A stretch of DNA of 52,404 nucleotides from Actinomadura kijaniata NBRC 14229 (GTDB taxonomy: Bacteria > Actinomycetota > Actinomycetes > Streptosporangiales > Streptosporangiaceae), in assembly GCF_001552175.1 (NCBI RefSeq), contig NZ_BCQR01000079.1:1-52404 (forward strand), read 5' to 3'. The notes under the pieces were generated by a model. The model was not told where the DNA came from. It saw only the letters and a program-made list of their open reading frames with translations, and searched no databases. Numbering within the stretch: position 1 is the stretch's first letter; each line of letters begins with the position of its first letter. A program made the position numbers and the translations under genes. This document shows, piece after piece, positions 16,951 through 25,301 of this stretch.

Positions 16951-18020
16951 GGCTTCCCGATCGGGACGGCCGGGGCACGCGTCCCCGCCTCAGCGTCGAA
17001 GAACCGCAGCCGGTCGGCCGCGACCGCGAACCCGTGCGCCTCCCCGGCCCGGATCGGCGTGGTGATCGTGGCGGGCAGCCGCGCGATGACCCGGGTGTCC
17101 TCGCCGAGGCCGGTGACGGTCCCGTACACGTGCCGGTCGCCCGACAGGTACTCCATCCGCTCCACGCGCAGGTCCATGGTGACGCGCGCGTCGTGGGGGA
17201 CGTTCTCGACCGGCAGCAGGTGCTCGGGCCGGAACCCGACCAGCCGGTCGTCCCGCCGGACCAGGTTCATCGGCGGCGACCCGATGAACGTCGCCACGAA
17301 CGTGTCGGCCGGGTCGTCGTACACCTCCACCGGCGTGCCGACCTGCCGTACCCGGCCCTTCTCCAGCACCGCGATCCGGTCGCCGAGCCCCATGGCCTCG
17401 GCCTGGTCGTGCGTCACGTAGATCGTGGTGGTGCCGACCTGCTCCTGGAAGCGTTTCAGCTCGTCGCGCGCGGTCGCGCGCATCTTGGCGTCCAGGTTCG
17501 ACAGCGGCTCGTCCAGCAGGAACACCGCCGGGTCCCGCACCAGCGCCCGCGCGAGCGCCACCCGCTGGCGCTCCCCGCCCGACAGCTGCCGGGGCTTGCG
17601 GTCGAGCAGCGGCCCGATCCCCAGCAGCTCGGCCGCCCATCTGGTCTTGCTCTCCTGCGTCTCCCTGGGGGCCTTCTCCGCCCGCAGCGGGAACACGATG
17701 TTGTCCCGGACGGTCTTGTTCGGGTACAGCGCGTAGGACTGGAACACCATCGCGATCTGCCGGACGCGCGGCGGCAGCCCGTTGACGACCTGCCCGTCGA
17801 TCAGCACCTCGCCCTCGGTGGGGTGCTCCAGCCCCGCGATCGTGCGCAGCAGCGTCGTCTTCCCGCAGCCCGACGGGCCGAGCAGCACCAGGTACTCGCC
17901 GGGCTCGGCGGCCAGGTTCACCCCGTCCAGCGCGCGCACGACGTCGCCGCCGCCCCGGCGGGTCCGCCGCAGGTGCCCGTCGAACGTCTTCACCAGCTCC
18001 CTGACCTCGACGGTCTTCAT
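16947..18020 (-). CDS. ABC importer ATPase, MsmK/UgpC-like with TOBE domain
   Basis: A 357-residue ATP-binding subunit. Walker A is GPSGCGKTT (about 48-56), the signature LSGGERQRVALARAL, Walker B VFLLDEPLSNLD, and the switch VTHDQAEAMGLGDR. The C-terminal third holds the TOBE-type domain with FRPEHLLPV, as in UgpC/MalK. It starts at 18020, four bases after the stop of the binding-protein gene. A linker insert (DGHLRRTRRGGGDVVR) between the first strands is longer than usual. Having its own ATPase in the operon is notable, because many actinomycete sugar importers share one MsiK elsewhere. Confidence 0.93.
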   Translation of the reverse strand: MKTVEVRELVKTFDGHLRRTRRGGGDVVRALDGVNLAAEPGEYLVLLGPSGCGKTTLLRTIAGLEHPTEGEVLIDGQVVNGLPPRVRQIAMVFQSYALYPNKTVRDNIVFPLRAEKAPRETQESKTRWAAELLGIGPLLDRKPRQLSGGERQRVALARALVRDPAVFLLDEPLSNLDAKMRATARDELKRFQEQVGTTTIYVTHDQAEAMGLGDRIAVLEKGRVRQVGTPVEVYDDPADTFVATFIGSPPMNLVRRDDRLVGFRPEHLLPVENVPHDARVTMDLRVERMEYLSGDRHVYGTVTGLGEDTRVIARLPATITTPIRAGEAHGFAVAADRLRFFDAEAGTRAPAVPIGKP

Positions 18021-18024
18021 GGCC

Positions 18025-19422
18025 TCAGCCCCCGACCAGCTTGCGGTCCCGCCAGTTCTTGAAGATCGCGTTCATCTGCCGCTCGGCGTCGGCGACCGCC
18101 TGCCTGGCGCTGACCTGGCCGCGCGCCGCCCGCCCGAACATCGTCGGCAGCACGTTCGTCGAGAAGATCTCCCCGATGGCCGGGTTCGACGGGCCCGGGT
18201 ACCCGATGTTGGCGCTCCACGACGCGGCGTTCTTCAGCAGCGACAGCTTGTTCGGCGGTTTCGCGCCGAACGGGTCGTTGTCCAGCCACCCGTTGAGCTG
18301 CGGGACCAGCGACGGCCACCCCGGGAGGTCGTACAGCTCCGACTGGTAGGTCACCGACGGGAAGTTCGCCGTGTAGTGCAGCAGGAACTCCTTGGCCGCG
18401 TCCGGGTTGGCCGCGTGCTTCGGCACGATCCACTGCTGGATGACGTGCTGGGCCGCCAGCGCCGCCTTCGGGCCGCGCAGCGCCGGGACGAAGAAGACGT
18501 CGTCGCCGATCTTCGGGTTGGTGCCCATCGCGGTGCGCCACGCCGAGATCGAGTTGAGGATGTAGGAGGACTTCCCGGCGATGAGCGCCTGGTTGTTGGA
18601 GGCCGGGACCCAGGAGAACACCTCGCTGGTCTCGGCCTGCTTCCACAGCCGGGTCATGTACTCCACGGCCGCGACCGCCTCCGGCGAGTTGATCACGACC
18701 TTCTCGGCGGCGTCCTGCTCGGAGGCCCCGAACGACCACAGCAGCGCCCGCGCCGCCATGTTGGAGTCGGTCTCGGGCGACAGGCCGATCCCGCACGGCA
18801 CCCCGGTCCGCCGCTTGATCTCCGCCGCGCCGGTCAGCAGCTCCTCCCACGAGCTCGGCCCGTTGGGCAGCCCCGCCTGCTGCCACATCGAGCGGCGGTA
18901 GTTGCCGGGGTCGGGCGACCAGCCGGGGCAGAAGCAGTAGAACCGCCGGGTGTTGGGGTTGTAGCTGGACCTGCGGCACAGCTCGATCTGCTGGCCCCAG
19001 CGCCGCGACGCCTCCTGGACGACGTCGTTCATGTCCAGCACGGCGGGCTCGTACTGCGAGAACGGCGCGATGTGCTGGATCAGGTCGTGGCCCTGCCGGG
19101 CCTGGATCTCCGAGGCGGCGCGGCGCGGCACGTCCACGGTGTTGATGTGGTCGACGCGGACGTTCACCCCGACCCGTTTGCCCCAGTCCGCGGCGAACCT
19201 GTCGAACCACTTGTCGTGCCGGGGCACGAAGTGGCTCCACATCAGGATCGTCAGCGAGCCGCTCAGCTTCCGCGACGGGGCGGTGAAGACCTCCTTGGGG
19301 GCGTCGCCCTGCCCGCGGGCCTGCGGCCCGCTGGTCTCGCTCGCGCAGCCCGCCAGTCCCGCGGTTCCCAGCGCGACCGCTGTGGAGGCCAGGAAGCCGC
19401 GTCTGCTCAGCCGGTCCGTCAT
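18025..19422 (-). CDS. Extracellular solute-binding lipoprotein of the ABC importer
   Basis: A 465-residue substrate-binding protein. The N-terminus MTDRLSRRGFLASTAVALG has twin arginines (7-8), and a lipobox LAGC ends at Cys26, so export by Tat and lipid anchoring are expected. The mature protein begins its fold at GSLTILMWSHFVPRHDKWFDRFA, typical of large family 1 binding proteins. Four nearby cysteines (CRRSS, YCFCPGW, GVPCGIG) are unusual and could form disulfides or shape the pocket. It is first in the operon, followed by ATPase and two permeases. I cannot name the ligand; sugars, polyols or glycerol-phosphodiesters are all possible for this group. Confidence 0.88.
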   Translation of the reverse strand: MTDRLSRRGFLASTAVALGTAGLAGCASETSGPQARGQGDAPKEVFTAPSRKLSGSLTILMWSHFVPRHDKWFDRFAADWGKRVGVNVRVDHINTVDVPRRAASEIQARQGHDLIQHIAPFSQYEPAVLDMNDVVQEASRRWGQQIELCRRSSYNPNTRRFYCFCPGWSPDPGNYRRSMWQQAGLPNGPSSWEELLTGAAEIKRRTGVPCGIGLSPETDSNMAARALLWSFGASEQDAAEKVVINSPEAVAAVEYMTRLWKQAETSEVFSWVPASNNQALIAGKSSYILNSISAWRTAMGTNPKIGDDVFFVPALRGPKAALAAQHVIQQWIVPKHAANPDAAKEFLLHYTANFPSVTYQSELYDLPGWPSLVPQLNGWLDNDPFGAKPPNKLSLLKNAASWSANIGYPGPSNPAIGEIFSTNVLPTMFGRAARGQVSARQAVADAERQMNAIFKNWRDRKLVGG

Positions 19423-19573
19423 CAGGGTCGCCCCCTCACCGCCGAAAGGATCTGTTTCGACGGTAGGTCGGCGAGCGCGCCACATCCAGAGGCGAATGGG
19501 TAACTCTCTGTAACTATGGCCCCTTGTGCCGCAGGGGCTCCAGGAGTCACCCGATGGCCGTGACCCGCCAGAA

Positions 19574-19635
19574 GGCGCCGTGTCCCGAGCGGGAGACGGC
19601 GCCCTGCGTTCTCACCGGACGGTGACCGTCCGGTG
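19574..19635 (-). terminator. Two adjacent hairpins downstream of the Wzt-like gene
   Basis: The perfect 10-bp stem CACCGGACGG/CCGTCCGGTG with a three-base loop lies at 19613-19635. A second stem with arms GGCGCCGT...ACGGCGCC lies at 19574-19603. Both follow the minus-strand ABC gene ending at 19644 and precede the importer operon promoter. Neither has a long T-run, which is common for actinomycete terminators. Confidence 0.5.
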
Positions 19636-19643
19636 CCTCGACG

Positions 19644-20468
19644 TCACTTTCCGGTGGCGTCGGTGTAGGCCTTGAGGACCTCGGTGGGGTCCCCGTCCAT
19701 CTTGATCCGGCCGTCGTCCAGCCAGATGACCCGGTTGCAGGTCTCCTCGATGACGTCGAGGTTGTGCGCGACCAGGAACACCGCGCCCGCGTCCTTGCGC
19801 AGCTCGTTGATCTTGGCACGGCTGCGCCGCTTGAACTTGGCGTCGCCGGTGGCCAGCGCCTCGTCGATCAGCAGCACGTCGTGGGTGCGGGCCGCCGCGA
19901 TCGCGAACCGCAGCCGCGCGCCCATGCCGGACGAGTAGGTGCTCATCGGGTAGTCGATGAACCCCGGCTTCAGGTCCGCGAACTTCACGATCTCTTCGTA
20001 CTTGGCCTTGGTCTCCTCCGGCGACAGGCCCATCGCCAGGCAGCCGAGGATGATGTTGCGCGAGCCGGTCAGGTCCCGCATCAGCGCCGCGTTGACGCCC
20101 AGCAGCGACGGCTGCCCGTCGGTGTAGACCGCGCCCTTGGCGGCCGGCAGCAGCCCCGCGATCGCCTTCAGCAGGGTCGACTTGCCCGAGCCGTTGGTGC
20201 CGATCACGCCGATGGCGTCGCCCCGGTAGGCGACGAAGGACACGCCCTTGACGGCGTGCACCTCCTTCATCTGCGGCCGGTTCTGCCGCCTGACGATGCG
20301 CATCAGCGCCGACACGGCGTTGCCCTTGTTCCCGCCGCCGCTGTAGACGCGGTAGACGATGTGCAGGCCGTCCACGACCACGATCGGCTCGCGGTCGGGG
20401 TCGATGACCACCTCGGGCTGCGCGGTCGCCAACGGGACCTTCTCCTTGAGCGCCTTAGCCACGGCCAT
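19644..20468 (-). CDS. ABC exporter ATPase, Wzt/TagH-like
   Basis: A 274-residue ATPase that powers export of a lipid-linked polysaccharide such as galactan, O-antigen or teichoic acid. Walker A is GTNGSGKST (90-98), the family-specific signature YSSGMGARLRFAIA, and Walker B VLLIDEALATGDAKF. The HAVKGVSFVAYRGDAIGVIG region is like mycobacterial Rv3781. It lacks the C-terminal carbohydrate-recognition domain of some Wzt proteins. ATG at 20468 follows AGGAGAGGT and overlaps the permease gene by 14 bases. No glycosyltransferase gene lies next to the pair, so the cargo is made elsewhere. Confidence 0.88.
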   Translation of the reverse strand: MAVAKALKEKVPLATAQPEVVIDPDREPIVVVDGLHIVYRVYSGGGNKGNAVSALMRIVRRQNRPQMKEVHAVKGVSFVAYRGDAIGVIGTNGSGKSTLLKAIAGLLPAAKGAVYTDGQPSLLGVNAALMRDLTGSRNIILGCLAMGLSPEETKAKYEEIVKFADLKPGFIDYPMSTYSSGMGARLRFAIAAARTHDVLLIDEALATGDAKFKRRSRAKINELRKDAGAVFLVAHNLDVIEETCNRVIWLDDGRIKMDGDPTEVLKAYTDATGK

Positions 20469-21435
20469 ACCTCTCCTCGGCGCGGTAGAAGTACCAGAAG
20501 CCGCCGACGAACGCGACCAGCGCCCACACCACCGCGTAGACCCACAGCATCGTCGGCTGGGCGGCGCCCGCCTTGGCCAGGGTGGCGCGGTAGCTCTCGT
20601 GCATGATCGAGTCACGGACCAGCTCGATGAACACGGCCCCGGGGTTGGCCTCCAGGATGTGCCCCAGCCAGCCGTGGCCGCGCTCCTCCAGCGCCTTCAC
20701 CTTGTCGGCGACCAGGAAGAACACGCCCGACACGTACAGCCAGGTCCGGGTGATGAACGGCAGCAGCTGCTGGATGTCGCGCGTGAACGCCCCCACCCGC
20801 GCGATCGCCAGGCTGATGCCGACGTTGAACAGCAGTTGCAGCGCCAGCGCCGGGAACAGCAGCAGCCAGTGCCAGGTCGGCATCTCCCCGGTCGCCACGA
20901 CCACCACGGCCAGCACGACCATGGAGATCAGCAGCTGCTGCAACTCCATGATCACGTAGGCGAAGGGCAGCGCGGCGCGCGGGAAGTGCAGCGCCCTGAT
21001 CAGCGACAGGTTGTTGGAGACCGACTTCGCCCCCGCCGTCAGCGACCGCTGGGAGAAGGTGAAGACGAACACCCCGGTGATCAGGAACGCCGTGTAGTTC
21101 TCGATCCCCTTGCTCTGGCTCAGCAGCAGACCGAAGATCAGGAAGTAGACACCCGCGTTGAGCAGCGGGGTCAGGACCTGCCACACCTGCCCCAGGCGCG
21201 ACCCGCTGTAGGTCGCCGCGGTCTTCGCCGAGGCGAAGTTCCAGATGAACGTCCTGCGCTGCCACAGCTCCTGGACGTACGCGCGCAGCCGGGGGCGTGC
21301 CGCGCTCCTCGTCAGCCCATGACGCGCGGCGAACTCGGCCAGCGACACACTGCCCATCCCGTTGCTGCGAGGAGGCTCCGTGATCGTGCCGGCCGGGTCG
21401 CCACCCGCGGAGCTGAGCCGTTCCGGGTGACTCAT
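20455..21435 (-). CDS. ABC-2 type polysaccharide exporter permease, Wzm/TagG-like
   Basis: A 326-residue membrane subunit with six helices. The cytoplasmic N-terminus FAARHGLTRSAARPRLRAYVQELWQ and the ABC-2 block SGSRLGQVWQVLTPLLNAGVYFLIFG follow the galactan/teichoic-acid exporter permeases of actinomycetes (mycobacterial Rv3783 is the nearest I recall). It pairs with the Wzt-like ATPase, overlapping it by 14 bases. The start at 21435 has no strong ribosome-binding site. An internal ATG (MGSVSLAEFAARHG) is a possible alternative and fits the homologous N-terminus better. Confidence 0.87.
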   Translation of the reverse strand: MSHPERLSSAGGDPAGTITEPPRSNGMGSVSLAEFAARHGLTRSAARPRLRAYVQELWQRRTFIWNFASAKTAATYSGSRLGQVWQVLTPLLNAGVYFLIFGLLLSQSKGIENYTAFLITGVFVFTFSQRSLTAGAKSVSNNLSLIRALHFPRAALPFAYVIMELQQLLISMVVLAVVVVATGEMPTWHWLLLFPALALQLLFNVGISLAIARVGAFTRDIQQLLPFITRTWLYVSGVFFLVADKVKALEERGHGWLGHILEANPGAVFIELVRDSIMHESYRATLAKAGAAQPTMLWVYAVVWALVAFVGGFWYFYRAEERYGRG

Positions 21436-21543
21436 GCCGGGAAGCCTATTGCAGTCCGCCTGATGTGAGGGACGTTCGCCCGCATGTGACCCCTGATTCG
21501 AGATCATCGGAATCATGTCCTTGTCCCTGGGGATACCCCCGAC

Positions 21544-23190
21544 ATGCATGCCAATCACCGTCGGCGGCCGCTGCCCGCGCGTGTCGTGGCCGACGCCGTG
21601 AGCGCCTGGATCACCCCGCCCCCCTCCCGGCCGGTCGCCCCCGCGGCCGAGCCCGCCCCCGGAAGGACGCTGCTGCGCCGGCTGGGCCGCCTCGACCGGT
21701 GGGCGTTCGACCGGGTCGCCGCCACGCACCTGCCGGGCCTGGAGTACGTGCTGCCCCGGGTGTCGCGGGCGGCCGACCACGGGGTGCTGTGGTTCACCGC
21801 CGCCGGGGTGATGGCGCTCACCCGCCGCGCCAGCCTGCGCCGCGCCGCGCTGCGCGGCTCGATCGCCATCGCGGTCGCCAGCCCGGTCGTCAACACCGTC
21901 GGCAAGCAGGCCTTCCGCCGCAAGCGCCCGGTCGTGGACCTGGTGCCGCCGATCCGGATCCGCTGGAAGCTGCCGACCTCGCACGCGTTCCCCTCCGGGC
22001 ACTCGGCGTCGGCCGCCGCGTTCGCCATGGGGGTGGCGATGGAGGCCCCCCGCGCGGTGGCCGTCCCGGTGGCCGCGACCGCCGCCGCCGTCGCGTTCGC
22101 CCGCGTCTACACCGGCGCGCACTACCCCGGCGACGTGCTGGCCGGGCTCGGCATCGGCGCGCTCACCGCCGTCGGCACCCGCCTGGTGTGGCCCGCCCGC
22201 CCGCCGGTCGCGCACGTCACCCGCACCGTCACCGAGGACGTCGCGATCAACGGCGACGGCGCGGGCGTGGTCGCCGTCGTCAACACCGCCTCCGGCGAGA
22301 ACGCCGGCGACCGCCCCTCGCTGCTGCCCGGCCCCGCAGAGGCGGCCGTCCACCTGCTGGGCCGCGACCTGCCCGCCGCCGAGATCGTCCGCTACGACCC
22401 GGGCGACGACCTCGCCAAGGTGATGGAGGAGGCGGCGGCCCGCGCCGAGGTGCTGGCCGTGGTCGGCGGCGACGGCACCGTCAACGCGGGCGCGCAGGCG
22501 GCGCTGCGCCACGACGTCCCGCTGCTGCCGATCCCCGGCGGGACGTTCGACCACTTCGCCCGCGCCCTCGGCATGGAGACCGCCGCCGACGCGATCGCCG
22601 CCTACCGCGGCGGCTGCCTGGGCCGCGTCGACGTGGCGTTCGTCACCCCGGCGGGCACGCGCCCGGGGGACCCCGCCGAGATCGACTCGGTCTTCCTCAA
22701 CACCGCCAGCTTCGGCGCCTACACCGAGCTCGTGGACCGCCGCGAGCGCCTGGAGGGCCGCCTCGGCAAGTGGCCCGCCCTCGCCGTCGCGGCCTGGCGC
22801 ACCTTCCGCCACTCCGAGCCGGCGGAGATGGACGTGAACGGGCGGCGGCGGCGCGTGTGGCTGGCGTTCGTGGGCAACTGCGGCTACGGCTCCCGCGGCC
22901 CCGCCCCCACCTGGCGCGAGCACCTGGACGACGGGCGGCTCGACATCCGCATGGTCACCGCCGGGCGCCGGGTGCCCCGCGTCCGGGCGCTGGCGGCGGT
23001 GCTGGTCGGTCACCTCCACCTGACCCCCGGCTACAAGCACTGGGAGGACGGCGTCCTGGAGCTGGTCGCCGCCGACGGCGAACTGCGGCTGGCCCGCGAC
23101 GGCGAGGTCGACTCCACGGCCTCGGCGGTGCGCTTCGGGAAGCGGCCGGGGGCGCTGAAGGTGTTCTGCCCCCGGAACCCGCCGCGTTAG
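21544..23190 (+). CDS. PAP2 phosphatase-diacylglycerol kinase fusion protein
   Basis: A 548-residue two-domain lipid enzyme. The N-terminal PAP2 domain (about 50-215) shows the three phosphatase motifs: KQAFRRKRP (121-129), PSGHSAS (150-156, catalytic His) and RVYTGAHYPGD with His193. The C-terminal lipid-kinase domain (about 230-545) has the nucleotide loop VVGGDGTVNAG at 307-317 and LPIPGGTFDHFARALG. Such fusions could remove phosphate from phosphatidic acid or polyprenyl-diphosphate and phosphorylate a lipid such as diacylglycerol. It is divergent from the polysaccharide exporter, which uses a lipid-linked substrate, so lipid-carrier recycling is a possible link (inference). Confidence 0.9.
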   Translation: MHANHRRRPLPARVVADAVSAWITPPPSRPVAPAAEPAPGRTLLRRLGRLDRWAFDRVAATHLPGLEYVLPRVSRAADHGVLWFTAAGVMALTRRASLRRAALRGSIAIAVASPVVNTVGKQAFRRKRPVVDLVPPIRIRWKLPTSHAFPSGHSASAAAFAMGVAMEAPRAVAVPVAATAAAVAFARVYTGAHYPGDVLAGLGIGALTAVGTRLVWPARPPVAHVTRTVTEDVAINGDGAGVVAVVNTASGENAGDRPSLLPGPAEAAVHLLGRDLPAAEIVRYDPGDDLAKVMEEAAARAEVLAVVGGDGTVNAGAQAALRHDVPLLPIPGGTFDHFARALGMETAADAIAAYRGGCLGRVDVAFVTPAGTRPGDPAEIDSVFLNTASFGAYTELVDRRERLEGRLGKWPALAVAAWRTFRHSEPAEMDVNGRRRRVWLAFVGNCGYGSRGPAPTWREHLDDGRLDIRMVTAGRRVPRVRALAAVLVGHLHLTPGYKHWEDGVLELVAADGELRLARDGEVDSTASAVRFGKRPGALKVFCPRNPPR

Positions 23191-23220
23191 GCCGCGTTAG
23201 GCCGGGTCAGGCCGGGTCAG
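23181..23220. repeat. 10-bp tandem repeat holding both stop codons of convergent genes
   Basis: GCCGCGTTAG occurs twice in tandem (23181-23200), followed directly by GCCGGGTCAG twice (23201-23220). Unit 1 contains the TAG of the PAP2-kinase gene. Unit 4 contains the stop of the P450 gene on the other strand. The two unit types differ at two positions. Confidence 0.9.
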
Positions 23221-24401
23221 GCGGGCTCCAGCTCCAGCGGGCAGCGCCGCAGCCCGGTCACGACCGGGGAGCCGTTGTGGACGGGCTCGCCCGCCGGGCG
23301 GATCCGTCCCACGCGGGGGAGCAGCTCCTCCAGCAGGATCCGGATCTCCATGCGGGCGAGCGCCGCCCCCAGGCAGAAGTGCGGCCCGAACCCGAACGCC
23401 AGCCCCGGCGCGGCGGGCGCGCGGGCCGCGTCGAACCGTCCGGCGTCCGCGCCGAACGCCTCGGGGTCGCGGTTGGCGGCCCCGTAGAGCAGCATGACGC
23501 GCTCGCCCTCGGCGATCCTCACCCCGCCCAGCTCCCCGTCCCGCGCGGCCGTCCGCAGGAAGTACACGACCGGCGAGGTCCACCGCAGGATCTCCTCCAC
23601 GGCAGGGCCGAGGTCCCCGCCCGCCCGCAGCGCGTCCCACTGCCCGGGGTGCTCGGCGAACGCCCGCAGCCCGCCCGACAGGGCGTGCCGCGTGGTCTCG
23701 TTGCCCGCCACCAGCAGCTGGATCAGGAACATGACCAGCTCCAGGTCGCTGAGCCGGTCCCCGTCCACCTCCGCCAGCGCCAGCCGCGAGACCACGTCGT
23801 CGCGCGGCGCGGCCCGCCGCTCGTGCGCGGTGCGGACCAGGTACGTCCCGCACTCGACCCGCAGAGCGTCGCGCTCCCGCTCCTCCAGCTCCGGCGCGGC
23901 CCCCGGCACGATCGCCTCCGACCAGCGGAAGAAGCGCGGCCAGTCGTCCTCGGGGATCCCCAGCAGCAGGCAGATCACCTGGAGGGGCAGGGGCACCGCG
24001 AGCCGCTCGACGGCGTCGAACGCGCCGCCCGGGGAGGCGAGCAGGGGAGCGAGCAGGGCCCGCACGCGGTCCCGGACCTCCCCCTCGATCCGCCGCATCG
24101 CCGAGGGCCGGAACGCGGGCGCGACCAGCCCCCGGTACCGCGTGTGGTCCGGCGGGTCGGTGTGCATGATCGTCGGCGGCGCGTCGTAGGAGCGCCCGAT
24201 CTCGTCGATCAGGATCCCGTCCCCGGACCGGTAGGCGGCCGGGTCGGCGGCCGCCCCGTGGACGAGCGCGTACGGCGCGACCACCCACAGCGGCAGCTCC
24301 GGATGCCGCAGGGGAGCCCGGGCGGCCAGGAGGCGCGCGTACAGGCCGCCCGGATGCCCGTCCCGGAAGGACCCGCCCGGGAAGCCCTCGGGGACGTTCA
24401 C
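23217..24401 (-). CDS. Cytochrome P450
   Basis: A 394-residue soluble class I P450 monooxygenase. The oxygen-binding I-helix motif is AGNETT (232-237), the ExxR pair is Glu270/Arg273, and the heme loop FGFGPHFCLGAALAR puts the axial Cys at 343. HTDPPDHTRYRGLVAPAF (about 80-97) is the C-helix region. The GTG start at 24401 overlaps the cupin stop as GTGA, so the two are co-translated. No ferredoxin or reductase gene is beside it. The linkage to a dioxygenase-like cupin suggests oxidation of an aromatic or ketone substrate, but the substrate is unknown. Confidence 0.93.
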   Translation of the reverse strand: MNVPEGFPGGSFRDGHPGGLYARLLAARAPLRHPELPLWVVAPYALVHGAAADPAAYRSGDGILIDEIGRSYDAPPTIMHTDPPDHTRYRGLVAPAFRPSAMRRIEGEVRDRVRALLAPLLASPGGAFDAVERLAVPLPLQVICLLLGIPEDDWPRFFRWSEAIVPGAAPELEERERDALRVECGTYLVRTAHERRAAPRDDVVSRLALAEVDGDRLSDLELVMFLIQLLVAGNETTRHALSGGLRAFAEHPGQWDALRAGGDLGPAVEEILRWTSPVVYFLRTAARDGELGGVRIAEGERVMLLYGAANRDPEAFGADAGRFDAARAPAAPGLAFGFGPHFCLGAALARMEIRILLEELLPRVGRIRPAGEPVHNGSPVVTGLRRCPLELEPA

Positions 24402-24841
24402 CGGAGGACGCCCTCGGGCCGGGGGATCCCGGCGGCGTCGCAGAGCGCGTAGTAGGCGTTCAGGGTGGACTCGCCGTCGGTGACGCCGCTGATCGACCCG
24501 TCGGGGGCGAACTCGACGAACGCGCCCTCGATGACGAAGAGGATGTCGCTGTCCTCAAGGATGGTCAGCGTGTGGATGCTGCCGGGCGGCTCGTAGATGA
24601 ACGTCCCGCCCACATAGTCGATCCCGTACTCGGCGTACTGCCAGCGGCCCGAGAACGTGTAGGCGTGCACCCCTCCCGTGTGCTTGTGCTTGGGGAGCTG
24701 GAAGCCCGCCCGGAACCGGTTGCGGACCACCCACGTGTCGGCGGAGACCCGGAGGACCTGCAACCCCACCGGCCCGGCGTTGACCCAGGGGAGATCGTCG
24801 GAGTGGACATGGCCGACCAGCGGCCCCAGTGTCTCGGTCAT
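24398..24841 (-). CDS. Cupin, 2,4'-dihydroxyacetophenone dioxygenase-like
   Basis: A 147-residue single-domain cupin. Candidate metal ligands are His52 and His54 (KHKHTGG), Glu71 (QYAEYG) and His90 (PPGSIHTL). The blocks GGVHAYTFSGRWQYAEYG and FIYEPPGSIHTL are those of the 2,4'-dihydroxyacetophenone dioxygenase family, iron enzymes that cleave the C-C bond between the carbonyl and CH2OH carbons. It is encoded directly upstream of the P450 with a GTGA overlap. ATG 24841 is preferred: a TAGCGT box ends six bases upstream and no ribosome-binding site is seen. True substrate unknown. Confidence 0.8.
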   Translation of the reverse strand: MTETLGPLVGHVHSDDLPWVNAGPVGLQVLRVSADTWVVRNRFRAGFQLPKHKHTGGVHAYTFSGRWQYAEYGIDYVGGTFIYEPPGSIHTLTILEDSDILFVIEGAFVEFAPDGSISGVTDGESTLNAYYALCDAAGIPRPEGVLR

Positions 24842-24847
24842 GAGCAA

Positions 24848-24853
24848 ACGCTA
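24848..24853 (-). promoter_or_regulatory. -10 box (TAGCGT) for leaderless cupin-P450 mRNA
   Basis: On the minus strand TAGCGT ends six bases before the ATG at 24841. This fits a transcript beginning at the start codon. Confidence 0.5.
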
Positions 24854-24974
24854 GGTTGGCAGAACGGGGCTCCGCAAGCCCCCGGCGCCACCGACCGGGT
24901 TGACCCGGGACCGACCGGGTACGGGTCGTGGGTACGCCATCACGGACACGCGCGCCACCATCGAGGGGGACGGC

Positions 24975-25196
24975 ATGACCATGGGGATCGATCCCAGCGC
25001 CCTTGGCGAGGACGACCTCTTCCGCGAGCTCGGCCATCTGTACGACACCCGCCTGGAGGCCCTGCGTCACGCCTCCGACCAGGCCTACGCCGAGCACACC
25101 CGCCGCACGGCCCAGCTGGAGGCCGAGTACCTGCGCCGCTACCCCGGCCGCGAGGTCGACCCCGAGCGCCTCCGCGAGGGTGCCCGCGCCCGCTGA
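24975..25196 (+). CDS. DUF6158 family small protein
   Basis: A 73-residue acidic, helical protein: MTMGIDPSALGEDDLFRELG, then LYDTRLEALRHASDQAYAEH and TRRTAQLEAEYLRRYP, ending DPERLREGARAR. This matches a small conserved actinomycete family (DUF6158) of unknown role, usually 70-80 residues. ATG at 24975 is preferred over upstream in-frame GTG/ATG codons because the conserved part starts here and a GAGGGGGA ribosome-binding site precedes it. It has no membrane segment. It stands alone between the cupin-P450 operon and yceI. Confidence 0.75.
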   Translation: MTMGIDPSALGEDDLFRELGHLYDTRLEALRHASDQAYAEHTRRTAQLEAEYLRRYPGREVDPERLREGARAR

Positions 25197-25301
25197 CGCC
25201 CGCGCTCCCGTCCAACTCCACACCGGTCCCGCGCGAACGCCGGGACGGCCGGCGCGCCGTCCCGGTTGCGTAGGCGCGCGCGTTCCCCAACCCTGGGAAC
25301 C

